A stretch of 64,000 bases of DNA from Strobilurus pachycystidiatus. Taxonomy: Eukaryota; Basidiomycota; Agaricomycetes; Agaricales; Physalacriaceae. The notes under the pieces were generated by a model. It saw only the letters and a list, made by a program, of their open reading frames with translations. It was not told the origin of the DNA and made no database searches. The position numbers and the translations under genes are program-made. Shown here in pieces: positions 12,720-25,116 of the stretch (within the stretch, counting starts at the first letter, position 1; each line of letters begins with the position of its first letter). Location: contig JAHLMK010000004.1 in NCBI GenBank assembly GCA_019915135.1, forward strand, positions 1,798,001-1,862,000. Direction: 5' to 3'.

Positions 12720-14457
12720 GATTTTGCGAGCAGGTCTTTCGACTTTTTTTTGTTTATTTGACGCACGCGTGTGGCTGACTGCTTCTAGCAGGTACATTAC
12801 GGGCATCCTGTTCCTTTCTTTTTGTGTTATCTAGGGGTCTGTGCTGGGGCTTTTGCGTGATCCATGTCAGATGCCAGGATCGTACGACTCTGGTGCGGTT
12901 TAGTATGTTATGCTTTTGGAAAGGTAATTGTTCACGTCAGTATTGGCTCAGGCCCGTCTGCGACTTCTGATTTTTACTTGGTTTTTTTCAATGGGCCACC
13001 AAACCAAACTCATTCAAAAAGATTTCAATAGAATTCTACCACCACAAGTACTAATTGAAGTGTTCTCGTCACAAAAGGATGAATGGCGCACTTGACGCGG
13101 CATTGTTCCTTTTGGGATGCGTTCCCAGCGAGCCTCGTGGCTGCCTCGCGGATAGCGGCTGTCTTTGAAAAAAAGTACTTCGTGGGATTCGCCCAAGGCT
13201 CTGCGCGTCTTCGACGATCCTGGGAGATTCTTCGATGACGAGAGTGCTCTGGCTCTGAAGCAGGTTTCGAGGGATGGGAGGTCGGTGTGTTCTCGGAGAA
13301 TGACGGTCGCGGGTGCTGTGCAGCGTGCCGGCATGTCTTTTGTTCCCAGTTTGGGACTCCAGTTTACACGGCTCGCGATATGGAAAGGAAGGTGAAGGCG
13401 GCTCTGCAGGTTCTTTGATACGAAGCAGACCCAAATGCAGTGCGTTGCCGGCCGGGACGCAGACTTCCGCGCTGCGTTGATGACCGGCAGCAGGGATGGA
13501 GAGTGCAAGAACGCGCCAGAGGAGGTCAAGTGACCGCGAGGGTGGGACCGATGAGTTGGTTTGGCTAGAAGACTGAGAAGTCCTGATGGATCGTGGAAAG
13601 GTGTTCGGCTTCTGAAACAAGGTGGGCCGTTGTTTAGAATTATCGGGGTTGTGTCATTCTGAGTTCTGAAAAGAAGGTCTACCCTCGAAGAGAAATGTGT
13701 TGGGAACGAATGAATGGGGCAGATGGACGTGTCCTTGGCAGACATCGAGCCGAGGCGACGATGGAGGGTGTGGGCAAGCGATTGCAGAGGTATAGACTGA
13801 TACGAAACAACCCGTTTTGTTGTGATCATTAATGCTATCAAACTTTCAGTCGAACAATGTCATCGATTATCTCCCCGGCGGCCGTAATAACAAAGATAGT
13901 GTTGGACAAGGAGCAGCCGACTGGGGTTATTGCAGCATCTTCTGCTTACAGGACGCCTGGGAACGCCAGGACGTCGGAGCGTATCAGAACCAGGTGCACA
14001 TGGACTGGGTTGGATAGACTCGATGGGATCAGAGAAGGTGCTATCTGGGTGAGAACCTGCGGCTGGGGAGGATTGGCTGTGTCGTGCTGTACTCGGAGAG
14101 ATGAAAGACTCGGATCCGGGTAGTTCGCAGTGACAGTCGCTGGAGCAGGCTGCGTTTCAGCAGGGTCCCCTTGCCAGCCGCGTTTGAGGCTGGCATGCGA
14201 TTATTTTGTTGAGCATCGGTGATGAAATATAACGGACGGAGGAAAAGATGCTTGGCCCTTGAACGATCGGAAGTGGGTAACGCATTCCAAGCCGAACTTC
14301 TTTTAATTATCCCATCCGACCAAGTGCTACCCTCGCTGGTCGCCCTTGTTGCCGTCTTCGCCTTTCCCATCACATCGCCCGCATCGTCAGCGACGGTGTC
14401 CAGCCCGCCCTGCTCGTCGCCGGCCACAGCGAGCCCGCCGCCACTCCTTTGCTCGCC
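12720..14457. other. 1.7 kb without a supported gene
   Basis: A minus-strand frame of 275 codons (13841-13014) and a plus-strand frame at 13857-14123 are open but show no recognisable domain. Their composition looks like antisense or random reading (rich in Ser, Arg and Pro). About 13024-13088 on the plus strand reads LPPQVLIEVFSSQKDEW, reminiscent of an F-box start, but a stop follows at once. The 3' part must hold the promoter of the gene at 14458. Confidence 0.4.
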
Positions 14458-16609
14458 ATGTCCGTCAACCACGCCAGCGGAGTAGCTGCCCATCCCCAAT
14501 CGCTTCCGTCTTTCGCCCAGGCATTCAGCCCGTCGTCGCTGGGCCAGATATCCCAGGGCAGCCGTATTTCGCTGCCGCCCATCCAGACACGCCCGCACTC
14601 GCGTCTGTCGTCGCCAGGAGGCGGCGCGGCGTCCTATTCACGACCCCCCTCCGAAGAAGCCTCCTCGTTGAGCAGGAAACGCGCGCACCCCGACGACGGC
14701 CAGCCATCCAATGACTCGGACTCTGCGTGCGTACCCAAAATGGCCTGTGGTCTGCGATTAAAACTTACACGCATACAGCACACATTCGCCGCGGCTCGGT
14801 CGTGTCAAGGAGGAGCCAGAGCAGGACATGCTGGACTCGAGCCCGCGGCCGCCGCATCGGGGCCTGCAAGACACCTCGGGAGCGCCGCCGCCATCGAGCG
14901 TGCACCCGCTGAAGCGGCGCCGTGTGACGGTCAGCGGGCCGCCGCAGCCTGGCGCACTGAACACGGACGTGCGCGCGCCTGCAGATCAGGCCAACTCGAC
15001 TCCCATTTCGCCCGTGGTCATTGGATTCACGATCCAGCGCGACAATCCCAACGCCGTCGAACAGGTCCGCTCGATGATCACTGTCAAACAGCAGCAGAAG
15101 GCCCTCATCGAGCAGCGCCGCGGCAGCGTTGCCGGGCTCGTTTCACCTCCCACTCTGGCCACTGGGCCCGCACCGTCCGACTCGGGTGTAGCAGCATCCA
15201 AGCAAGCACCTGCGCCGCCTCCTCCGCCTCCGCCATCCTCGCGAGCCATTCGGAAGAGTCCGAACTCTGGGACTGGCGCACGTCGCCTTACCAACGCAAC
15301 GAGCCCCAGCCCTGCACAGATCCCTCCTCCGCAACTGCAGAACCAGCCACAGCCGTCTCCCAACCCCCATTCCCTGCCACCCCCTCCTATCAGTTTTGCG
15401 CGTCGCCGGGCCAACCAGATAGGAGGCAAGAAAAAGCCTGCCGACATCGTCATCAGCCCGCGCGAACAACACACCAAAGAGCAGCTTGCTCTCTCCATCC
15501 AGAGCGCGCCTCCCATTCCCCGCGCAGATGGACAACAGGGCTCTTTCTACTCTGGCAGAGCTACTATGACTTTGCCCCGTCTGCCATCTGTTTTGGGTGC
15601 CGGCGAAAACATGAAAAGGGTGGCCACAGGCAATGTGCCCCCAACGCCTACGCGTCTCTCGCTCCTGCGCAACCCATCAGGCTCGGGGCATGTTTCTCAC
15701 CCCATACCGGGGATATCGGGGAGATCTCCACCAACTGCCTCTGTCGCCATCGCTTCGACATTGGTTCCTCCGACACCTAGTTCACTGCATCACCCGGGCT
15801 ACACAGGTGAAAAATCTGCCTTCTTGGCACCGTTCGAATCCTTCTACGATGCTCTTAATGACTCAAAGCAGCTGAAGAATTGGCTTGGCGATCAGCTTCA
15901 GAAGTCTCAGGCCATGATGCAGAGTCTGAACCACCAGCAGGAGCAGCTGCATGAAGTGGTGGAGAGTCTCGTGGAGAAAAAGGTCAGCGCGATGCGGGCT
16001 GAGATGGGCGGCATGCAGCGGCGGATCGAGCAGTTGGAGGACGCGCTCCGGGTCGCTAACGGTGGTGGCCTGGGCAGGCGTTCAAGCCTCGATTATGCGG
16101 GGCCTTACAAGCTCGCCAAAGATAAGCAGGTGTCAAGGAATGGCCTGATCCCACCAGAGACCTACACGTTCCCACCAGTCCCACCCGTGGATCGGGAACG
16201 TCACAGTCTGCTGCCTGAGCACGGCCGAATGTCGTCCCCAGGGTGGAATCACCATGAGAGGGAGCGTGAGCTCGGACGCGATTCAGACAACGGCTCCCCA
16301 GCGCCTTTCAGCAGCCGCCGGTTGTCGATATCTGCGTCGCGTCTGGACCCACCGCGGAATGAGGGTAGCAGTCGGCTGCATGGCTCACCGACGGCGTACA
16401 GGGAGGGATCGCATCCTTTGACGGGGAAGCTGATGAGGGGGCGGCCGGGGCTGACTAGGCAGCAGTCGAGTCCGCGGATAGCACCGCCTGAGAGGGAGCG
16501 CGAACGCAGGATCTCATCTCCCCCGCCTCCTCCGATTCGGCGGGAAGATGACTCTAGAATCAGATCGCCTCCAGACACGGGGCGCATGTCGGTGGACCAC
16601 GATGACTGA
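14458..16609 (+). CDS. hypothetical Pro/Ser-rich protein with central coiled coil
   Basis: Two exons, 14458-14726 and 14779-16609, join in phase to 699 aa. I do not recognise the family. Most of the protein is low-complexity (poly-Pro around PPPPPPPSSRA, Ser/Arg-rich tail with RERERRISS). The conserved-looking parts are VVIGFTIQRDNPNAVEQVRS, followed by MITVKQQQKALIEQRRGS, then ISFARRRANQIGGKKKPAD, then FLAPFESFYDALNDSKQLK. That last part leads into a coiled coil of about 70 residues (QLQKSQAMMQSLNHQQEQL onward to MQRRIEQLEDALRVANG). Basic KRRR and RKRAH stretches could be nuclear signals. A nuclear or regulatory role is possible but is inference only. Confidence 0.75.
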
Positions 16610-17110
16610 TTCCGTCTGGTCCGGGAGGATATACGAACGCTGTTCTTTCTCTCCGTTTTTGATACTGATGCTCTTGACGACACTCTTGGACTCGCGCTAC
16701 ATCCATTTTCCTTTTTTTGGTTTTTGGGGCTTTTCTTCGTACTGTGTGTCTCTCTCCTCTGCTTCGCTATGCACTTTCTTCGTGTCCCTCTCCTCTCATA
16801 TCACCTGTTGCTCTCTTTTTTGGTACTTGAAAGTTTTGGTCATTTTGTCGCACGATCAAAAGCTGACGCTCGTTATCGTTTCTATGTGCTTTGTTAGTTT
16901 GTTTTTACCGTTAGTCTTATGGACTGTTACGCTCCTTACGATTTGGCATTATCTTTGTTTCATTTATCTGTACGTTATAGACATCTGTACTACCAGTCGC
17001 AGCCAAGAAGCTTTTTGTCACCTCAAAAGTCTGATGCGAAGAGGAGGTGAATTCCTAAAGGAGTAATACGATCGTTTTGACTTGCTGCTACCACCACTAT
17101 TTTTTCTGAG
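16610..17110. other. intergenic, T-rich
   Basis: A pyrimidine-rich stretch (many TTTT and CTCT runs) lies downstream of the coiled-coil gene. It fits a 3' UTR plus the Fcf2 promoter. No gene is seen. Confidence 0.5.
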
Positions 17111-18162
17111 ATGGCTCAAATCAGCGGGAAAGGCAAAGAGAGGGCTATCGGTTCGTGGGGAAAGCTCTTCCTCGTGAAATCATGCTTACCTTTGTAGAAG
17201 AACCCATAGCGGACTCTGATTCCGACTCGAGCTCCAATTCGAGCTCAAGTTCAGATTCGGACTCAGACTCGGACTCGGAGCCCATAACACAGGAATACCT
17301 GGATTCCCTATTAGACAAGGCCCGAAAAAATGCTGCTAGCTCGTCCTCGTCATCGGCTGCGTTACAGGAAGATATCATGTCGCTCGACGCGGAGCCCACA
17401 CAACAGTGCGTTTTCAGCAGTGTCTCTACCGGCCGTCAGCGCAAACGTTCTTGAAGGTCATTACCCGCATTGGATCCCGGGAAGCTCCCAGAACCATATT
17501 TCGAACTGGACGACGCTAAACACACCCGGCCGAAGACATTCAGAGATCCTGACCACATCGCAGTCTCCGAAGCGACACCGGCACCGCCTATACGGCCCCC
17601 AGAATTGACCAAGTCCGGGAAGGCCCTTACGAAGAAGGAGCAGAAAGCGGTAAGTCATATCCTTATTATAGAGGACTAAGATCGTCTGAACGGATGTGTG
17701 CACTGGGTTTAGCTCAAAAAGCAGACGGCTGGGAAGGACTGGTTTGACATGCCGGCTCCCGCTGAGGCGGATCGGCCCCGGCTGTATCGCGAGGTCGAGG
17801 CACTCCGGCTGCATAACCAGCTCGACCCAAAACGGTTCTACAGGAAGGACGAAGGCGAGGGAAAGGGCGTCCAGGGCCTTCCGAAGTTCTTCGCGGTATG
17901 TTTCACCTACGCTTTCTTTTCCCTCGGAGTCTTTCTCATGCCATACCAGATTGGAACCATCGTTGCAGAGAAGTCGCCCTTTGGGGGTGCGAGCTCTGAT
18001 AATCTCACGCGGGCGAATCGGAAACGGACGCTGGTGGACGAGCTGGTGGATGACGCCGAGGCCAAGCGGTACGCGAAGAGGAAGTTTGAGGACTTTCAGC
18101 AGGTCAGAGGTGCGCGGGGAAAGAATACGGCTTACGCGAAGAAGAAGCGCGCCAATTGGTGA
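17111..18162 (+). CDS. FCF2: Fcf2-type pre-rRNA processing protein
   Basis: Fcf2 (TdIF2/DNTTIP2 family) is a nucleolar factor needed for early pre-18S rRNA cleavages. Five exons join in phase to 278 aa: 17111-17150, 17198-17405, 17457-17649, 17713-17895 and 17950-18162. The N-terminus has an acidic Ser/Asp run. The Fcf2 domain follows: GKDWFDMPAPAEADRPRLYR, then EVEALRLHNQLDPKRFYRK, then GVQGLPKFFAIGTIV. The basic end reads RKRTLVDELVDDAEAKRYAK and finishes KKKRANW. Gene length and order of motifs fit the family. It is part of a local group of ribosome-biogenesis genes with Utp3 at 19.9 kb. Confidence 0.92.
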
Positions 18163-19194
18163 TACGGTAACACTACTAGTGTGCATGGTCATATTTAGAC
18201 TATCCTGTCCGAGCCACACCTGACGCACGACGTCCGAATTTCCATCGACAACTCGGCGCGGGCATACAATCATAACGCGTGGGCACACTTCGAGAAGACG
18301 CTACTTATCAGTCCCCAATCGTGGATGTGTGTTTCCAAGTCTTTATCATTCTTGAAGGCACCTTTGGCACGTTCCCAAGCTGACACTCCTCACAATTTCC
18401 GCGTGTTTACAAGTTGGTGGTTAATCTTTCCCCTTCTAATGTCATGAAGTTAGTTCGCTGCGAAGAAGAACTTCTTCCGAACATTGCGCGTGTCGACGTC
18501 TACCTGTCTCGCGTCCGTGAAAAGTGGGGTCGGGGTACAGGCCTAGATGCCAAAATTACAATGGAAATACACGAGGTTCTCCGACACGAGGAGACGTCTT
18601 GTGGCGGGGCGGGTATGCTACTGTTCAATGTTGTGTATCTTATCGACGTAAAAGGAGGTTGTGTATCCGACTAATATACTTCCAGGACAATTCCACAGTC
18701 TGCGGGGGCATGATGCTTGCACGCAAGGCCCCATTTAGTGTGCCGTAGGTGGTGATTAGACTAACCTTGCGTGGCGTCTATTTCACGGAAAGTGAGTGCC
18801 TGGTACTATAATGGACGTGTAGAATTATCCGCGGGGCATCGCGTCCGCGACTTCGGGATGTTTTTTACCGAGGAGGAGTTTTGTCTGCACCAGCAGCTTC
18901 TCCGAGGTCGTACAAATGAGTCACCAACTATAGCTTCTAAGAATAATCAGGGCATAGCAATGTGAATTCATTAGTTACATGTAAACGGTGGCGGGAGTTT
19001 CAAAGCAGGTCCAGGCCATGAGTCAGTTCATTGGAAGACATATTCATAACATGAGAGGCTGTTTCGAGCAGGGATTCGACCGAGTAAGAGCGAACGTTAC
19101 GAGGTAGATGATTTCTGCCTGTTTCATTTTTGATACAGTCTGATTCATGCGCAGAGTCAAACTATGAAAAGATATGATTGTTGCGGTCAATTGT
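18163..19194. other. 1 kb convergent intergenic, no gene seen
   Basis: This lies between the 3' ends of FCF2 and the uS12m gene. A plus-strand frame of 86 codons at 18414-18674 has no recognisable domain. Confidence 0.5.
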
Positions 19195-19838
19195 TTACTT
19201 TTTAGGCTTCTTGGCACTTGAATGGAGTGAGTAAGATATCTCGAGAAGTTGGGAATAGACACTTACCCATAGGTACTACGCGAAGTCTTACGACCAGTGA
19301 CACCACTAAAGTCAAGCGCACCACGAACGACCTTGTACCTGGCGAAAAGTCAGATAGTTGTTGCATGATATATCAAGTCTACTAACTTGACACCGGGCAA
19401 ATCCTTGGAGCGTCCGCCACGAATCAGAATGACACTGTGGTCCTGCAAGTTGTGGCCTTCTCCCTGAATGTACGCCTGCAGCGAGTTTCCATTGGTCAGC
19501 TTGACACGGGCGACTTTGCGCTTGGCGGAGTTGGGTTTCTTCGGTTTGGCGATGATGATGCCGGTGCAGACACCTTTGCGCTGGGGAGAGGTGTCCAGCA
19601 GGGGCGCTTTCGATTCCTGGGAGCGTCGGACAGGGCGCTTTTTGCGCTTCATGGCCTGGTTCATCGTCGCTGCAGAGGGAGGGGAGGCGTGGAAGGAGCG
19701 GAATTGCAGCGCGCGCAGGCAAATGGAGGAGGTTGCCGGTGTTGACGGTAGCGTCGGGCGCGAGAGCAGTGAGGGCGCCATCATCGCTGGACGCGACATG
19801 CGCGACGTCGAGGCCAGCGCGTGCACCAGTCTGTTCAT
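19195..19838 (-). CDS. MRPS12: mitochondrial small-subunit ribosomal protein uS12m
   Basis: This is the mitochondrial homologue of bacterial S12 in the decoding centre. Three exons, 19838-19387, 19338-19267 and 19216-19195, join in phase to 181 aa. The first 56 residues are a Ser/Arg/Pro-rich presequence. Then comes the S12 core: [73 protein letters not shown] and [19 protein letters not shown]. The end [16 protein letters not shown] matches S12, and the last six residues come from a 22-nt final exon. The conserved KPNSA and QDHS loops are intact. It is divergent from UTP3. Confidence 0.96.
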
Positions 19839-19935
19839 CGTGCTGGTCGACGAGTAAGGGTGTTTCGGCTCTTCCCGGTCATCGGAGCCTCGGACCGGAT
19901 GGAATTTTTATCACTTTGCCTCCCACCGTCACGAT
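19839..19935. promoter_or_regulatory. shared divergent promoter uS12m / UTP3
   Basis: 97 bp between the start codons of two ribosome-related genes in opposite orientation, one mitochondrial and one nucleolar. No defined element is recognised. Confidence 0.5.
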
Positions 19936-22133
19936 ATGGTCAGAAAACGCGGCCCAAAAGGCAAAGGACCCTCTGCGAAGAAGCCAAAGGTTCTCAACCG
20001 CGACGACGGCCGCATCAAGAAATGGAACACGGCGTCGGACATTCCCATGGACGAGGAGGACCAGTGTATGCTTATTTTCTGCAATAATGCACACCATCTA
20101 ATGATCATTGATTAGTCCATGAGTCGCGAGACAAGGTGCTCCTGGATGGCGGCGGCGACGAGGACGACTATGGCGACGACGAGGAAGTCTTTGCGCTCAA
20201 CGGCATCTCCGACGACGATGATGAAGAAGACTATGCCATGGATGATGCCGAGGACGCCGACGGGATGGATACCGAGCAGTCGGCACCCGCCAAGACTGCT
20301 TCCAAGAAGAAGAAAGGCAAAGGCAAGGCCAGCGTCGATGAGTCTGAATCAGACAACTCGTCGGAGGACGAGGAAGAAGGCTGGGGTCGGTCGCGTGCTG
20401 CCTACTACTCGTCCAACGCTGCTCAACTCGAGTCTGACGATGAGGAGGGTCACGAACTTGAAGAGCAAGAGGCAAAACGACTGCAGTCTAAGGCGCGCCA
20501 GGACATGACAGACGATGACTTTGGCTTGAATGATCCCATCGACTTGACTGGTACAACGGAGGACGAGTACGTTACTTACTTATTCATTGAGCTTCTCTCA
20601 ACTCTTCTTGTAGTGCATTCGCAGAGCCAGCAGCGCCTGTTGTTCAACAATTACCTACCGATGATGTTGCACTCATCCGTCACTTTGAAAAGACCGACCC
20701 AGAAAGTCTGGCACTCGCTCGCGATTGGACCGACACCGCATATTCTATCACAAAGACCCAACAACATCTCAAGGCGTGCGTTCTCATTGTCGCTATAAGA
20801 TCAGGATGAGCTAACCGTCTTGCAGAGCTGTCGAGGCCGAACATCCCAACTCTCCTAGACTTGGATTGATGCACCTTTACTACCGTATGCACAATTCTAC
20901 AAGTGAAGGGACTTACTGACGTGTTCTATAGAGGCTCTCTTGACGTACGCCAGCACCCTCGCATTCTACATCCACCTCCGAAGCTCTCCAAAACACGCCC
21001 AACACCCCGAAACTCTCAAGTCGCATCCCATCATGTCCCGTCTCCTCGTTCTCAAGCAATCCCTCATCACAATGGACGAAATGGACTTCGGCAATTCAGA
21101 CTCCGAACTGGAAGACGACGACGACGAAGATGATGAAGACGAGGAGGACATGGACATGGAAGCGTTGATGGACGACGCCCAGAATCTTTGGGGCAAAGAG
21201 GGCCTCGAAGACAACGAGCTGTCTCAACTCCTCGAGGATGCCGAGTCGGAAGCTGAGACTATTCCCAAAATCAAAATCAAACCCCTCCAAGCACCCGCCA
21301 TCTCGGCCGACCTTCGTCCCAAGAAGAAGCGCAAAACCTCGGCCTCATCCTCCGCAAGCGTTGTGTTCGACCTCGTGGAGCCCGAGTTCAAGTCCTCCAA
21401 GCCTTCCTCATCCAAATCCACCGTTGATGCTGCTGATGGGTTCGGCGAAGCAACGGAGTTGCAGCATGTCGACGCGGAGGACAAGACGGCGCGCAAGAAG
21501 ACTCTGCGGTTCCACACTAGCCGTATCGAGAGCGCCAGTGCCCGTAGACGCGGGGCACGGAACGACGCTGTTGGCGGTGATGATGATATTCCCTATCGGG
21601 AACGCAAGAAGGCCAAGGATTTGCGTCTCGCGGAGGAGGCGAAGACGAGGCTGGCGAAGCAGGGTGGGGCGGATTTGGACGATGCTGAGCCTGAGCCGCA
21701 GGGTGGGATGGACGTCGATAATGGGGGAGACGAGGAGGCTGATGGAGAGGGGTACTATGATCTTGTGAAGAAGGCTACCAAGCAGAAGAAGGAGAAGAGG
21801 AAAGCGGATCATGAGGCTGCGACTGCTCGGTTCGTCTTTCCTTATCCTTTATATTTTCGTTTTTTTGCTTACACTTGCAACAGTGTGGACTACGAGGAGG
21901 AAGAGACGTCTGGTCCTCGGTCCATATCTCGCGCCATCATGAAGAACAAGGGACTCACGCCCCATCGGGCAAAGAGTGTTCGCAACCCGCGTGTCAAGAA
22001 GAGACAAAAGTTCGACAAGGCGAAGAAGAAGATCGCGTCGCAGAAGGCTGTGTACAAGGGCGGGGACGCGGGGCGATACGAGGGAGAACGGTCGGGTATT
22101 TCGAAGGTGGTCAAGTCTGTGCGCCTTGGATAG
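19936..22133 (+). CDS. UTP3: Utp3/Sas10 SSU processome protein
   Basis: Utp3/Sas10 is a U3 snoRNP-associated component of the small-subunit processome. Six exons join in phase to 649 aa: 19936-20065, 20116-20566, 20614-20775, 20826-20884, 20932-21829 and 21884-22133. The N-terminus is MVRKRGPKGKGPSAKKPK, followed by long Asp/Glu-rich tracts. The Sas10/C1D (Sas10/Utp3/C1D) segment is visible around LIRHFEKTDPESLALARDWT with LGLMHLYYQALLTYASTLAF. The diagnostic C-terminal Sas10 domain reads SGPRSISRAIMKNKGLTPH followed by RVKKRQKFDKAKKKIASQK and GISKVVKSVRLG. Confidence 0.95.
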
Positions 22134-23060
22134 TCTACTATATGTTACTTTGGCAACACAAGTACCCACCTACCGCACCATCTTCAGGTTTTTTCGTTCT
22201 TGGCCTCCTTTTGCGTCGACTCGATTGTTCAGGGTTCAATAGGGCGTACATATCGTTCTCGATACTTACTCGCCACAACTCTTTAAGTCAGCACGGCAGC
22301 CTGGTGTCCTCGAGCGATGGGTGTTTGTCCACCCCATATACCTTTACCTATGGACAAACTGGGCGTAATCTCAGCCACATCACGGAGGCTAGGTAGGGCC
22401 TAGCGTGCCATGCGTACTAGTGCAGCCTGGTCAAGACGCCTAGGGCTTATAGAACTGCGAAAGGGTGAGATCGCAGGTCGACGCCTCTTTGACGTGATCA
22501 GGGCCTGGGCCAAGACCGCGCGAACTCCATCACGTGCTCGCGCATTCAACACCTCTGTGTCTTACACTGTTACAGTGACCTCTATGTATGTCTTCATCGA
22601 CTCGAATCCCTTTGTCGTTGTTTCGTTCTGGATAAAATCATTCTCTCAGCAATGAATCTCACTCCAGCTTCTGACACTGGCTCGTTATCGCGTTATCCGA
22701 TCCCCTGTTGCTACGAGTCCACCAAAAAATATAGTGTGTTCTGGCATTGACTCAACAAGCAGTTCCGGGTGAGTCCATTCCCGCTAGAACCAGAGGCTGA
22801 TTCCCGATGCCTGATGGCTGACGCATGCACAGATGCATTGGTCGAACAATGGTAATTCATCATCCTCGTGTTCATTCTGAAATTCAGGATCGCTAAATAC
22901 CATATCCGTCAAGATCGCTCAAGCCTATTTGTTTGGTCGTCTTGTAATAGCCTTTAAAGGGTTCTTATTGTGCATAGTGGCTATAATACTCCGGCGAAAC
23001 TTTTCAGGGACCCTTTGTAAAGTCAACCTCTCTCCCTCGTACCATCAGCTCGTCCAAGAA
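22134..23060. other. 0.9 kb intergenic, no gene seen
   Basis: Between UTP3 and the F-box gene. No frame with recognisable content. It should hold the UTP3 3' UTR and the F-box gene promoter. Confidence 0.5.
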
Positions 23061-24904
23061 ATGAGCCAGTCCCCGGCGACCGAAGACCCGCATAGGTAAG
23101 TCCTGCATCTTCCTCACCGTGTACAGGCCTTCTAAAGTGACCTGTCAACAGTGCGGATGCCTTTGAAAGGCCCATGCAAGGAGCCGACGCGTTGATTGAG
23201 CACATCTTGTTTGACGATGTCCTTTCTCTGGTCTTTAGGGACGTCGTCGGATCTGGACGCTACCAAAGCGCGTACGCATTCGGTCTTTCCCAAGTCTGTT
23301 GCAGATGGCGCCGCCTCGTCCACGGCGATTCGGCTCTGTGGTGCCAAGTACGCATTACTGAACAATACATCGACCAGAGCCTCCCAGCACGACAGCTGGC
23401 GCGCACTGTGGGCAACCACTCTTTCAAGGTCTTCCCCAGAGTCGCACTGTCGCTCGAGCGTTCTCGGAGTCGACCCATCGACATCACCATCGTCATCCCC
23501 CTTTGCGGTAAAGGCCGTTTGCCTTTCACCTACTACCATGCGGAGCTTTTGGCGGCTCTTCTTCACGACCACGTTGGACGCGTTCGCAAGTTCAGACTTA
23601 TATGCCCAGGATTCTGGAAATACCACGCTCTCATCCTCGCGATCTTCATCGGCCGCCCTCTGCCCAACCTTACCGACCTCCTCGTCAACAGGTCCTACGA
23701 TCCCTGCCAAGAATTCATGCTCGACTTCGACATCCCAACGCAATCGCAGATCGCTTGCTCCCTCCCAGCAGTGATCACTCCAGAAGACGTCGGATCCGTT
23801 GACGAAGAGGGGCAATCTCGTTTCTATCCCAACCTTAGCACTGTCTTTCTGAAAGGCACATTGCAGCGGTGGGACCTCTTTGCGGGGAGGAACCTTACGA
23901 ACATGACCATCAATCAAATACCCTTCCAGGCTCGCCCCACAGTCGCCAGCCTGAAGGACATGCTAAAGCTGAGCGCTTCCACTCTCGAATACCTCTGCCT
24001 CGACGGCGCTATCCCCTTCGTCGAACCCGAAGGCGATGAGATCATTCCCGTCGTTCTTGACAATCTCGAGCAATTGGTTCTAGGCTACACTATGCCTGTC
24101 GAGTTGGCTGTATTCGCGGACCACTTCACCCTCCCCGCGTTGACGTGCCTCGCTATATCCAACCGAGACCAAAGGCAGCCCGCTGACATGGACTTCCAAC
24201 AGGAGGCCCAAATCTATGGAGATACGCTGATGGCTTTTGGCACCATCCTCGAGCGTTTTCCTCTCGAAAACCTTGAGGACTTCACCCTTTCCGACGCTCA
24301 CTTTGGCTCGCCCCCGCCATTCGTCCCCACCGAAGAGAGTGCACAGCGTGGTCGTGTCAAGCTTGCAGACCTGCCTGTCCCGTACCAACTAGTTCAGCGA
24401 CTCAGCTCTGTCACGGAGCTGCGACTGGACAACCCTGACCGTTTCTTCCTCGCCGGGATGCTCTATCCCCAGCTCACCAAGGTGCCCAAAACTCGGGCTT
24501 TTGAGGACGATGACGACGACGACCACTGGTACAATCCCGCCCCGCTTGTCTTCTCCACCGTCCTCGAATTTTCGAGCCGTGTCGACACTGATGACCAGGC
24601 TCATCGCAGCATCATGCGGTATCTCAACGACCGTTGGGATATGTACTTTGCCGAAAAAAGGAATAGAAGCGATGGGACGGTCTTGAGGAACCATCTTGTC
24701 GACTCGCTGAACTTGGAGTTTCCCTTATTGACTATCGGCGCGTCGAGGGACGTGAACTGGAAGGCGTTAAAGTTGGCCAGAAGCCACGAGGTCACTATTG
24801 AGGATGGGACTGTGTATGACCCTATCGTCGGTGTTGCTCGACTCGCAAGGCCGTGGACGCCAGATTCTGATGATTCTGAGGAGGAAGAGGAGGATTCCGA
24901 GTGA
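23061..24904 (+). CDS. F-box-like protein
   Basis: Two exons, 23061-23095 and 23152-24904, join in phase to 595 aa. The N-terminal region fits the basidiomycete F-box pattern: LIEHILFDDVLSLVFRDVV, then FGLSQVCCRWRRLVHGDSAL with W, the 'vCrrWr-lv-LW' signature. The rest is Leu-rich with segments such as LPNLTDLLVN and NLEQLVLGYTMPVEL, as in the leucine-rich C-termini of these proteins, and it ends in an acidic tail SDDSEEEEEDSE. F-box proteins recruit substrates to SCF ligases through Skp1, so a link with the cullin gene at 8-10.7 kb is plausible in mechanism, but the family is very large in mushrooms and the target is unknown. Confidence 0.8.
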
Positions 24905-25116
24905 TTTCAGTAGTCGGATAAGTGTTGGGATAAGTGATAAGGGAAGAAAGTTCAACAAAACCGTAGTGTATACTTATATGTACTTATATCTGTTGTGTGT
25001 TGCTTTTCTATTCTACCGTGTTATCGTGCTTTCTATACATATAGTGTTCACTCATTCAGTTCAATTCACGAAAGACTCTTCCATTTAAAACTTCGACGCC
25101 ACACCTATAACGAGTC

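Noticed and set aside
13024..13088. F-box-like start LPPQVLIEVFSSQKDEW on the plus strand
   Set aside because: A stop codon follows immediately and no phase-consistent continuation with the rest of an F-box protein was found.
13014..13841. 275-codon minus-strand frame
   Set aside because: No recognisable domain, no support from codon or motif pattern, other frames also open here. Probably chance.
19050..19120. tRNA-like GATTCGACC string
   Set aside because: No matching acceptor stem or anticodon arm can be folded around it.
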